From contig JAOAPG010000110.1 of NCBI GenBank assembly GCA_025462785.1, positions 1 through 11,973 on the forward strand: 11,973 bases of DNA. Direction: 5' to 3'. Shown piece by piece: positions 1-6,347 of the stretch (position 1 is its first letter; each line of letters opens with the position of its first letter). The notes beneath the pieces are model-generated. The model had not been told where the DNA came from, ran no database searches, and saw nothing but the letters and a program-made list of their open reading frames with translations. The stretch comes from Acidobacteriaceae bacterium. GTDB lineage: Bacteria > Acidobacteriota > Terriglobia > Terriglobales > Acidobacteriaceae. The position numbers and the translations under genes were made by a program.

Positions 1-100
1 CATCGGTTGCACCCACTGCACGCGAGCGGTTCAGCCTGGAGAGGATGCAAGAGCCGGACGCTGGTCTGGCTTTCAGAAGACTGAATGCGGCCTGCATGTG

Positions 101-128
101 GATTTACCAGGACAATCGTTGGTAAATC
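101..128. repeat. 9-bp inverted repeat upstream of the lysR gene
   Basis: GATTTACCA at 101-109 is perfectly complementary to TGGTAAATC at 120-128, with a 10-nt spacer. It could be a regulator-binding dyad for the adjacent LysR-type protein or a weak hairpin at the end of an upstream gene: one + frame stops inside the right arm. There is no T-run after it, so an intrinsic terminator is unlikely. The function is unknown. Confidence 0.45.
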
Positions 129-243
129 TTGCAATCGCTGGGAAAAGCTAAGATTAACTCGTTCATTGGAATCCAATCTTCCCTCCCCACTTGGTCAGTT
201 TGGGCCCATCCCGCTCTGTCGTTATAAGATTTGTAAAACTTCA

Positions 244-272
244 CTGGCACTCACCTGAGTCTCCGCTATAAT
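244..272 (+). promoter_or_regulatory. Probable sigma70-type promoter of the lysR gene
   Basis: A perfect TATAAT -10 box lies at 267-272. The hexamer CTGGCA at 244-249 matches TTGACA at four of six positions, with a 17-bp spacer. The predicted transcript start is near 279, giving a leader of about 30 nt. No clear Shine-Dalgarno sequence precedes the ATG at 309 (the leader ends TTTTAAATAATCC). Confidence 0.6.
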
Positions 273-308
273 TCACGGACAATCTCGTAGTTACGTTTTA
301 AATAATCC

Positions 309-1199
309 ATGGACTTTGACCAGTTAGTTACTTTCATGGAAGTTGCCAAACTGGGCAGCTTCTCGCGCGCGGGACAGAAGGTCTTCCGCTCTCAGTCGGC
401 TGTCAGCGCCCAGATCCGCCAACTCGAGCAGGAATATGGAGACAGATTGCTCGATCGCTCGGGCAAAGACGTCACGCTGACTCCAGCAGGTCGGGTTCTT
501 TTTGCGTATGCCGAGCGGCTGTTGCAAATGAAGGATGAATCTCTGCTGGCAGTCGCCGACCAGGGCAACTCTCCTCGGGGAACCATCGTCGTTGGTGCGA
601 ATGAAGCCACCTGCTTGTATGTTCTGCCGGATGTTTTTGCGAAATACAGCAGCCTTTATCCCAACGTTCAAATCAGTATTTACCGGAACTTCAGCTACAA
701 GATTGTCGAAAAATTGGAAAACGGTACGATTGACGTTGGAATCGTCACCTTGCCGGTGAAGTCCGCCAGCCTGAAGACTCATGGCATTTTCCGAGACCAG
801 CTCATGCTCATGGTGAGCCCGCAGAATCCCTTGGCTAAGCATGATGTTGTTCCGGTGAGCGACATTGTGAAGCAGCCGCTACTCCTTCCTAAAACCGGCT
901 ATAGCCGGCGTCTCATGGACAAGCTATTTCGTCCCTATGCCTCTCAGCTGCAAATCAGAATGGAGTTGCCGAGTGTAGGCATGATCAAGAGCTTTGTCGC
1001 CGCGGGTCTTGGAGTTTCGCTGATAAGCGCGAGTTTTGCCCGCGACCAGGTAATGGCCGGTAGGGTGAAGCTAATCGCGTTGCAAGATGAGGATTTGTGG
1101 AGGGAACTGGGTCTTGCCTACCGCCGCGATCGGACGCTGACGCGGGCGACGACTACTTTTATTGCTACGGTGCGACAGCTAGCTGCGGCTTCAAAGTAG
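309..1199 (+). CDS. LysR-family transcriptional regulator
   Basis: This 296-residue protein has the usual LysR length and layout. An N-terminal winged helix-turn-helix (about residues 1-60, helices around 18-37, with SFSRAG...SQSAVSAQIRQLE and ending LTPAG) is followed by a linker helix and a periplasmic-binding-protein-like effector domain (about 91-294). Such proteins act as tetramers that activate or repress nearby, often divergent, genes in response to a small molecule. The effector domain resembles the CysL/CbbR-like branch by eye, but the ligand cannot be read from the sequence. The gene has its own promoter and is separated from the arginine operon by a small gene and a terminator, so a role in arginine control is not implied. 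The ATG at 309 is chosen because the HTH begins at once. Confidence 0.93.
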   Translation: MDFDQLVTFMEVAKLGSFSRAGQKVFRSQSAVSAQIRQLEQEYGDRLLDRSGKDVTLTPAGRVLFAYAERLLQMKDESLLAVADQGNSPRGTIVVGANEATCLYVLPDVFAKYSSLYPNVQISIYRNFSYKIVEKLENGTIDVGIVTLPVKSASLKTHGIFRDQLMLMVSPQNPLAKHDVVPVSDIVKQPLLLPKTGYSRRLMDKLFRPYASQLQIRMELPSVGMIKSFVAAGLGVSLISASFARDQVMAGRVKLIALQDEDLWRELGLAYRRDRTLTRATTTFIATVRQLAAASK

Positions 1200-1284
1200 G
1201 CATTTTCAGTCGGTTGTCCCCTGTCCTGTTTTGTTAATCGCCTCGATCACAATTTCTAATTTCCGATTGTCGCCGATCATTGTT

Positions 1285-1334
1285 AGGTTGAAAATGCAAC
1301 CTCAGGCACCTCGATGTGCCGACACCGGCGCGGT
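1285..1334 (+). other. Run of three short hairpins ahead of a small gene
   Basis: In the gap between lysR and the small ORF three inverted repeats follow each other: AGGTTG/CAACCT (1285-1290 with 1297-1302), GGCAC/GTGCC (1305-1309 with 1316-1320) and ACCG/CGGT (1324-1327 with 1331-1334). They could form a structured leader for the gene at 1374 or the 3' end of the lysR transcript. No T-run follows any of them, and no riboswitch family was recognised. Confidence 0.35.
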
Positions 1335-1373
1335 CACTTGGGCCTAAGTTGAATCTACTGAGGGAGTTTGCCC

Positions 1374-1550
1374 ATGTCAGAACTCGAACAAAGTCTCAAT
1401 AAGATCCTCGAAGAGCACCAACACGAAAGCGGCCTGCACGTGATTGGTGGCCGACGCAGGTTGATCGACCGCCTCGTGCAGTTCTTTGAAGAAGGCTCGA
1501 AATCGGATCGCGAAGATTCGACGAGAGCAAGCCGCGAACTCCATAACTAA
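1374..1550 (+). CDS. Small charged hypothetical protein (58 aa)
   Basis: The protein was not recognised. It has 58 residues, is rich in Glu, Arg, His and Ser, and has no signal peptide or membrane segment. Residues 1-15 and about 27-41 look helical and amphipathic (LEQSLNKILEE and RRRLIDRLVQFFEEG), joined by a short HVIGG turn; the C-terminal third is polar and probably disordered. The evidence that it is a gene is contextual. AGGGAG lies 7 nt before the ATG at 1374, the hydrophobic spacing is regular, and an intrinsic terminator starts about 30 nt after the stop. A TTG two codons upstream (1368) is a less likely start because it sits almost on the ribosome site. It is probably a single-gene transcript, or the second gene of a lysR transcript. 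Confidence 0.65.
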   Translation: MSELEQSLNKILEEHQHESGLHVIGGRRRLIDRLVQFFEEGSKSDREDSTRASRELHN

Positions 1551-1580
1551 CATCCACAGCTACGCGAAGATCCATAGAAG

Positions 1581-1604
1581 CCTGCCTATTTAGGCGGGTT
1601 TTCT
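1581..1604 (+). terminator. Rho-independent terminator after the small gene
   Basis: CCTGCC (1581-1586) pairs with GGCGGG (1593-1598), with one G-T pair and a further T-A pair shortening the loop. The stem is followed directly by TTTTCT. It insulates the arginine operon from upstream transcription. Confidence 0.8.
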
Positions 1605-1738
1605 ATTGCGTGAATACCCGATTAGGCTCCCCAATATTCATCATTCCAAATCACATCTCCTTTGTAAGCGCCCTTGCTGTGCCTCCCGCTTTGAAAAGCC
1701 GGTAGTTCCCTAAGTTTTCAACTACTTTGAATTAATTC

Positions 1739-1766
1739 TTGACATGCCTGTCAAAGTATTTACCAT
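1739..1766 (+). promoter_or_regulatory. Probable arginine operon promoter
   Basis: A perfect TTGACA -35 box (1739-1744) and TACCAT (1761-1766; four of six matches to TATAAT) are separated by 16 bp, predicting a transcript start near 1773 and a leader of roughly 28 nt. The -10 box abuts the first ARG box and the start lies inside it, so bound ArgR would block RNA polymerase. The -35 box is also the left arm of an inverted repeat, TTGACA-TGCC-TGTCAA (1739-1754). Confidence 0.65.
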
Positions 1767-1783
1767 ATGAATAGTTATTCATT
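1766..1783. promoter_or_regulatory. ARG box 1 (ArgR operator)
   Basis: The core TGAATAGTTATTCA (1768-1781) matches the ArgR/AhrC operator pattern TGAAT-N4-ATTCA exactly, within a 16-bp dyad (ATGAATA/TATTCAT, 1767-1782). It covers the predicted transcription start and touches the -10 box. Confidence 0.85.
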
Positions 1784-1785
1784 TT

Positions 1786-1803
1786 GATGAATATACATTC
1801 ATG
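1786..1803. promoter_or_regulatory. ARG box 2, overlapping the argR start codon
   Basis: The core TGAATATACATTCA (1788-1801) is again an exact TGAAT-N4-ATTCA match. Its centre is 20 bp from that of box 1, leaving 2 bp between the 18-bp boxes, so both lie on nearly the same helix face as expected for one ArgR hexamer. The box ends inside the argR ATG (1801-1803). Confidence 0.85.
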
Positions 1804-2244
1804 AGCAAGCCTTTGCGACAACGAGCCATTCTCGAATTGCTGGAGCGGGGACCGATCCCCAGTCAGGAGGATATGCAGCGAATCCTGAACCGTCGCGGCT
1901 TCGACGTGGGCCAGGCTACGCTTTCGCGCGACATTCGAGATTTGGGCTTAGTGAAAACGTCGGAAGGCTACACCGTTGCTCAGGGAGATAATTCGTCGGA
2001 TGCAGCCCTGCCGCCCGTGTCGCGTCTGGTGCGCGAGTTTGTCCTTAGCACGAAGCCCGCACAGAACTTGTTGGTCATCAAGACCAGTGTTGGTAGCGCA
2101 CAGCCAGTTGCAGCCGCTTTGGACGGAGAAGATTGGGATGAAGTCATCGGCACCGTCGCAGGAGATGACACGATTTTGATGGTTTGTCCGGACAAGAAGG
2201 CCGCGAAAAGACTTGAGAGCCGCATCCAAGGAATGCTTGCCTGA
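1801..2244 (+). CDS. argR: Arginine repressor ArgR
   Basis: ArgR is a hexameric, arginine-dependent DNA-binding protein that represses arginine synthesis genes. The 147-residue length is typical. The N-terminal winged helix (about 1-60) contains the signature ATLSRDIRDL at 39-48. The C-terminal oligomerisation and arginine-binding domain (about 75-147) has SAQPVAAALD (99-108) and GTVAGDDT (117-124), whose paired Asp contact arginine in known family members. It heads the operon behind two ARG boxes, so it should be autoregulated and control all eight downstream genes. The start is fixed by the HTH, which begins at residue 5. Oddly, no Shine-Dalgarno sequence precedes the ATG; the second ARG box occupies that space. 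Confidence 0.97.
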   Translation: MSKPLRQRAILELLERGPIPSQEDMQRILNRRGFDVGQATLSRDIRDLGLVKTSEGYTVAQGDNSSDAALPPVSRLVREFVLSTKPAQNLLVIKTSVGSAQPVAAALDGEDWDEVIGTVAGDDTILMVCPDKKAAKRLESRIQGMLA

Positions 2245-3296
2245 TGGGGGCCAAGCTCAAAACTGCGGTCCTTGGTGCAACTGGCTATTCCGGAGTCGAA
2301 CTAACGCGTCTGCTGTTGCGTCATCCGTTAGTTGATAAGCCGATGCTATTAAGCCGACCCGCCGAGAAAGAAACAACTGAAGCAGCAAACTTGGCGGACA
2401 TATTTCCAGCGCTCTCGGGCAATGGAGGTTATCCTCTGCAGCCGCTTTCATGGTCGACGTTGAAGGAGCAGGGAGTTGAGTTGCTGTTTTTCGCCACACC
2501 ACATCAAGCGTCTCGGTCGCTCGTGCCTGAAGCACTTTCGCACGGACTTCGCGTCGTTGATTTGAGCGGCGCTTGGCGTTTGAAGCAGGAGCAGAACCGC
2601 GCGGTATACGGTTTCAAAGATAGCGATGCAGCCACGGCAGCCGAGCTTACGAAGAAAGCTGTGTACGGGCTGCCGGAGTTGAACAGCGATCAAATTCCAA
2701 GTGCAAGTTTGGTTGCGAATCCAGGGTGCTATGCGACTTCGGTGATTCTGGCGCTGGCGCCTTTGCTCAAGGCAGGGATCGTCGATCGGGAGCGTGGCAT
2801 CATTTCGGATTCGAAATCAGGCGTTTCTGGCGCGGGCAAAGAACCGAATGCCAGAACGCATTTCGTCTCCGTGGCTGACAATCTGTCAGCCTATGCCGTG
2901 TTTGGCCATCGCCATATGGGAGAGATCGTGGAGCAATTGCACCTGAGCGCGAGCGAATTGATATTCACTCCGCATCTGCTTCCGATTCCGCGAGGGATTC
3001 TGTCCACAATTTACGTGCACTTGAATAGCGTGACGACGCCAGCGGAAGTGGAATCGTATTTTCGTGAATTCTATGCCGGGAAGCGCTGGGTGCGGGTGTT
3101 CGCGACCCCACGGCTGCCTGAAATTCAGTTTTCGCTGAACACAAATTACTGCGACTTGGGATTCTGCCTGGCCGAGGATGGCCGTCGCTTGGTGCTGGTT
3201 TCGTGCGTCGACAATCTGCTGAAAGGTGCGGCGGGGCAAGCGGTCCAAAATATGAATTTGATGTATGGGTGGGGCGAGGAAGAAGGTTTGCATTGA
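2244..3296 (+). CDS. argC: N-acetyl-gamma-glutamyl-phosphate reductase ArgC
   Basis: ArgC catalyses NADPH-dependent reduction of N-acetylglutamyl phosphate to N-acetylglutamate semialdehyde, the third step of arginine synthesis, in the cytoplasm. The 350-residue protein has an N-terminal Rossmann nucleotide-binding motif GATGYSG (11-17), the catalytic cysteine in NPGCYATS (Cys162), and the conserved HRHMGEI (His222/His224) of the dimerisation and catalytic domain. Length and motifs fit the standard ArgC type. The ATG shares its first base with the argR stop (TGATG); AAGGA (2228-2232) lies 11 nt upstream, and translational coupling to argR is likely. The C-terminal end (DNLLKGAAGQAVQNMNLMYG) is the usual conserved tail. 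Confidence 0.97.
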   Translation: MGAKLKTAVLGATGYSGVELTRLLLRHPLVDKPMLLSRPAEKETTEAANLADIFPALSGNGGYPLQPLSWSTLKEQGVELLFFATPHQASRSLVPEALSHGLRVVDLSGAWRLKQEQNRAVYGFKDSDAATAAELTKKAVYGLPELNSDQIPSASLVANPGCYATSVILALAPLLKAGIVDRERGIISDSKSGVSGAGKEPNARTHFVSVADNLSAYAVFGHRHMGEIVEQLHLSASELIFTPHLLPIPRGILSTIYVHLNSVTTPAEVESYFREFYAGKRWVRVFATPRLPEIQFSLNTNYCDLGFCLAEDGRRLVLVSCVDNLLKGAAGQAVQNMNLMYGWGEEEGLH

Positions 3297-4078
3297 AGAT
3301 TGTAGTCAAGATCGGCGGAGCAGCGCTCGAAGATAAATCGACACTGCATAAGTGTGCGCGCTCTGTTGTGGAGTTGGCGAAAGACGGTCATCGGATCGCG
3401 GTCGTCCACGGTGGCGGCAGTGCGCTCACTCGCACGTTGAAGCTTTTGGGTAAACAGAGCGATTTCATAAACGGGCTTCGCATTACCGATGCAGAGACTC
3501 GGGATGTCGCTTTGATGGTGCTGGCAGGAATTGTGAACAAGACTATGGTGGCGGAGATCAGCGCTGCTGGATATCCGGCGGTCGGGTTAAGTGGTGGAGA
3601 TGGGACGCTGTTCCGGGCCAGAAAAAAGAAAACGGAAGGCTACGACTTGGGGTACGTGGGAGAGATTTCTGCAGTGGAGCCACGCTGGCTTGAAGCGATT
3701 TGGAGTCAGGGCGGGATTCCGGTGCTTTCCTCGGTTGCTTTAGGCTCCGATGGTGAGTACTACAACATCAACGCAGACTCGATGGCATCGGCTTGTGCTG
3801 TCGGCTGCCATGCGGACGCGCTCATTTTCCTGACCGACGTGCCCGGGGTGAGAGATGCCGAAGGATCAGTTATCCAATGGCTCAACATGAAGGAAGTAGC
3901 CGCGCTGGTTGCAGCTTCTGTGATCGGCGGAGGCATGCTTCCTAAGCTTGAAGCTTGCAAACAGGCATTAAAGAGAGGTGTGGGGCGCGTGCGAATTCTG
4001 CCGGCCGCGCAGGCAGAAAGTTTGTCTCAGTTTTATTTCAGCAAGCTTGATTGCGGCACGGAGGTGATCTGCGCATGA
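3293..4078 (+). CDS. argB: Acetylglutamate kinase ArgB
   Basis: ArgB phosphorylates N-acetylglutamate with ATP, the second step of the pathway. Translated from the TTG at 3293 it has 261 residues, the length of the compact E. coli-type enzyme. Motifs are KIGG with phosphate-binding Lys6, HGGG (39-42), GLRITD with Arg63, the substrate loop NINAD (158-162), LTDVPGV (180-186) and GGMLPK with Lys218. The frame is open for 30 codons upstream, but that stretch lies inside argC and the fold begins at MKIVVKIGG. The TTG overlaps the argC stop as TTGA, with GAGGAAGAAGG (3276-3286) 6 nt upstream, which decides the start. It lacks the N-terminal helix of arginine-inhibited hexameric kinases, so it is probably not feedback-inhibited (inference). 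Confidence 0.96.
   Translation: MKIVVKIGGAALEDKSTLHKCARSVVELAKDGHRIAVVHGGGSALTRTLKLLGKQSDFINGLRITDAETRDVALMVLAGIVNKTMVAEISAAGYPAVGLSGGDGTLFRARKKKTEGYDLGYVGEISAVEPRWLEAIWSQGGIPVLSSVALGSDGEYYNINADSMASACAVGCHADALIFLTDVPGVRDAEGSVIQWLNMKEVAALVAASVIGGGMLPKLEACKQALKRGVGRVRILPAAQAESLSQFYFSKLDCGTEVICA
4060..4069 (+). promoter_or_regulatory. Extended Shine-Dalgarno site of argD
   Basis: GGAGGTGATC is a 10-nt perfect complement to the canonical 16S rRNA 3' tail and is the strongest ribosome site in the operon. Its GGAGG core ends 10 nt before the ATG at 4075, so it sits inside the last codons of argB and selects 4075 over the TTG at 4051. Confidence 0.7.
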
Positions 4079-5340
4079 GTCTCGCTTCCGTGATGAAGTC
4101 CGAAGAAAAGCTATTATTGCCGACTTATGACAGGCACAAGATCCTGTTTGAGAAAGGCCGAGGGCTATATCTGTGGGACTCAGAGGGGAACAAGTACCTC
4201 GACTTTCTCAGCGGAATCGGAGTGAATGCGCTGGGTCATGGTCATCCCAGAATCCAGGCTGCGCTAAAGAAGCAGGCGGGAAAGCTAATCCATGTTTCAA
4301 ATCTTTTTTTCCACGAGTATCAGGCTGAGCTCGCGCAGAAGCTGACGAAAATCTCTGGGCTTGACAGAGCTTTCTTTTGCAACAGCGGTACCGAAGCTTG
4401 GGAAGGCGCTCTAAAACTTGCCCGAGCTTACGCGCGTACGCAAAACAATAATGGGCACAAAGCCAAGTGGCGTTTGCTGGCGCTCGAAGGCTCGTTTCAT
4501 GGCCGGACGTTTGGCTCCCTAGCGACTACAGGTCAGAAGAAATATCGCCAGCCATTTGCTCCACTAATGCCTGGCGTCGGATTCGTCGGATTCAATGATG
4601 TCGACGATCTGAAGCGGCAATTTGATGGCAGTGTTTGCGCCATCTGTCTGGAGACGGTGCAAGGCGAGGGTGGCATTCGACCAGTAAGCGCAGAGTTTCT
4701 GCGGACTGCTCGAGAATTGACGGAGCGCACTGGAGCTTTGCTGATCCTTGATGAGATTCAGTGCGGACTCGGTCGGACCGGAAAATATTTTGCTTATCAG
4801 CACTATGGCATTAAGCCAGATGTTCTTACGGTAGCGAAACCCCTAGCAGCGGGTTTGCCGCTCGGCGCGCTTCTCACAACGAACCGCGCGGCTGCTGGAT
4901 TTCATCCCGGTATTCACGGGACCACGTTCGGCGGAGGACCGCTGGCGTGTGCCGTGGCTGTCGAGTTTCTCGATGTACTTTCAGGATTACTTGATCACGT
5001 CTCGGAGCTTGGAAATTATTTCCACGAGCGCCTCGACAATCTGAAGACAAGGCACAGTTCGATTCGAGAAGTTCGCGGCATGGGGCTTATGTTGGCGGTG
5101 GATCTGGATTCCGCCGATACGGCGAAAGCGGTGGTCGCGCAATTATTACGGGAGGGCATCCTGATCAATCGTACGCACGAGACTGTGTTGCGATTTTTGC
5201 CGCCGTACATCATTCAAAAGAAGCATGTGGATCAAGTTGTCCGCGCACTCGATTCGGCGCTTTCGCAAAACTCGAAGCCAACTGGTCGTGCGCCAAAGTC
5301 GTCCCAAGTGAAGATCGAGAAAGGAAACAGAAAACGTTGA
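4075..5340 (+). CDS. argD: Acetylornithine aminotransferase ArgD
   Basis: ArgD is a PLP-dependent class III aminotransferase that converts N-acetylglutamate semialdehyde and glutamate to N-acetylornithine and 2-oxoglutarate. The 421-residue protein shows NSGTEA (103-108, cofactor phosphate), FHGRTFGSL (141-149), LDEIQCGLGRTG with the pyridine-contacting Asp226, the Schiff-base lysine Lys255 in VAKPLAAGLPLG, and GTTFGGGPLACA (282-293). The core ends near residue 397; a basic tail of about 24 residues (NSKPTGRAPKSS...) goes beyond the usual end and may be disordered. The ATG at 4075 overlaps the argB stop as ATGA. Related class III enzymes use ornithine, succinylornithine or GABA, but the operon position settles the role. 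Such enzymes may also serve lysine synthesis. Confidence 0.95.
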   Translation: MSLASVMKSEEKLLLPTYDRHKILFEKGRGLYLWDSEGNKYLDFLSGIGVNALGHGHPRIQAALKKQAGKLIHVSNLFFHEYQAELAQKLTKISGLDRAFFCNSGTEAWEGALKLARAYARTQNNNGHKAKWRLLALEGSFHGRTFGSLATTGQKKYRQPFAPLMPGVGFVGFNDVDDLKRQFDGSVCAICLETVQGEGGIRPVSAEFLRTARELTERTGALLILDEIQCGLGRTGKYFAYQHYGIKPDVLTVAKPLAAGLPLGALLTTNRAAAGFHPGIHGTTFGGGPLACAVAVEFLDVLSGLLDHVSELGNYFHERLDNLKTRHSSIREVRGMGLMLAVDLDSADTAKAVVAQLLREGILINRTHETVLRFLPPYIIQKKHVDQVVRALDSALSQNSKPTGRAPKSSQVKIEKGNRKR

Positions 5341-6347
5341 GCAGCCAGCCTATCAGTTCGCAAGTTATACATCCGCCCGCTCCGGCACCTTTCCCATGCC
5401 GCGATCTGGTCTCGACGCGAGACCTCGGTCCCGACGGAGTGCAATCGGTGCTTCATCTCGCCAGCATGATGAAATCGCGCCCGGCAGATTTCCGCAAAGC
5501 GCTTGCCGGAAGACACGTGGTGATGTTTTTTGAAAAACCCTCGCTCCGCACCCGGCTTACGTTTGAAGCTGGAGTGGCAAGCCTGGGTGGTTCGATCTCG
5601 TTCGTAGATCAAACTCAAGGACGTCTCGATGCTCGCGAAAAGCTCAGTGACATCGCGCACAATCTTGAGCGCTGGGTCGACGCCATTGTGCTTCGCACAT
5701 TTGCGCACAGCACGATTGAAGGAATGGCTGAATACGCGTGCGTTCCGGTGGTGAATGCGCTCAGCGATCTCGAGCATCCTTGCCAGGCGCTGGCGGACTA
5801 CCTGACTTTGCAGGAGCGCTTTGGCAATCTCAAGAAGATTCGTCTCGCCTATGTTGGGGATGGCAACAACGTCGCGCATTCGCTTTTGTTGACGGCTGCG
5901 TGCCTCGGTTCAAAGATCCGGATTGCAACGCCTGAAGGATATGGGGCAAATGAACGGATAGTCGCCGATGCTTTCGAAATTGCCGAACAGACGGGCGCGG
6001 AAATCGATATTCTTTCTGATCCGCACGAAGCCGTACGCGGAGTGGATGCGATCTATACGGATGCATGGGCCAGCATGGGACAAGAACATGAGGCGGGAGA
6101 GCGGGCTCGAATTTTCCCTCCCTACCAGGTGAACGATGAACTCGCAGCCGGAGCTGCGCCTCATGCCGTCTTCATGCACTGCTTGCCCGCGCACCGCGGC
6201 GAAGAAATTACAGATAGCATCATCGACTCAGTTCGATCTGTAGTATTCGATCAGGCCGAAAGCCGTTTGCATGCTCAGAAAGCGATTTTGACTTTATTGC
6301 TCGGCGGCGGCAAAAGCCGGATTCCAGTGAGGAGCGCTCATGCCTGA
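5337..6347 (+). CDS. argF: Ornithine carbamoyltransferase ArgF
   Basis: ArgF transfers the carbamoyl group of carbamoyl phosphate to ornithine, giving citrulline. The 336-residue protein has the carbamoyl-phosphate loop FFEKPSLRTR (64-73), HPCQALAD (147-154), the ornithine-side DAWASMG (242-248) and HCLPAHRGEE (281-290). The first loop reads S-L-R-T-R where most ornithine enzymes have S-T-R-T-R; acetylornithine and succinylornithine carbamoyltransferases also vary here, but HCLPAHRG and a co-encoded ArgJ, which makes free ornithine, favour the ornithine enzyme. The TTG start at 5337 overlaps the argD stop as TTGA, with AAGG (5321-5324) 12 nt upstream. It yields a Pro-rich, poorly conserved leader of about 20 residues; no better in-frame start precedes the core. 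Confidence 0.92.
   Translation: MSSQPISSQVIHPPAPAPFPCRDLVSTRDLGPDGVQSVLHLASMMKSRPADFRKALAGRHVVMFFEKPSLRTRLTFEAGVASLGGSISFVDQTQGRLDAREKLSDIAHNLERWVDAIVLRTFAHSTIEGMAEYACVPVVNALSDLEHPCQALADYLTLQERFGNLKKIRLAYVGDGNNVAHSLLLTAACLGSKIRIATPEGYGANERIVADAFEIAEQTGAEIDILSDPHEAVRGVDAIYTDAWASMGQEHEAGERARIFPPYQVNDELAAGAAPHAVFMHCLPAHRGEEITDSIIDSVRSVVFDQAESRLHAQKAILTLLLGGGKSRIPVRSAHA

Larger units (their letters stand above)
1..308. other. Upstream region without an identifiable gene
   Basis: No product could be recognised here. Three reading frames run open to the left edge. On the + strand one frame ends at TAA 123-125 (last residues ...RLNAACMWIYQDNRW) and another at TAA 149-151. On the - strand a frame is open from about 194 down to base 1, with a possible TTG start at 176-174 preceded by a GGGGAGGG ribosome-site-like run. 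Any one could be the end of a neighbouring gene or a divergent partner of the LysR gene, but the run lengths (40-64 codons) are also possible by chance. The right part, 200-308, is AT-richer and holds the lysR promoter. Confidence 0.5.

Noticed and set aside
324..842. 172-codon antisense ORF within lysR
   Set aside because: It is a frame shadow of a clear LysR gene and its translation shows no domain or motif.
895..908. 14-bp perfect palindrome CCGGCTATAGCCGG
   Set aside because: It lies inside the lysR coding region; one such palindrome is about what chance gives in 12 kb.
1729..1738. GAATTAATTC as a third ARG box
   Set aside because: The half-sites are too close (a TGAAT-N4-ATTCA arrangement is not met), so it is not a canonical box.
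3203..3292. 30-residue N-terminal extension of ArgB
   Set aside because: It is argC sequence read in another frame; the kinase fold begins at the TTG at 3293, which has a good ribosome site.
5232..5879. 215-codon antisense ORF across the argD/argF junction
   Set aside because: It is opposite two well-supported enzyme genes, with no recognisable motif and no ribosome site I trust.
5337..6347. ArgF as an acetylornithine or succinylornithine carbamoyltransferase
   Set aside because: HCLPAHRG, DxWxSMG and the presence of ArgJ, which supplies free ornithine, fit the ornithine enzyme better; the loop variant is kept as a finding.
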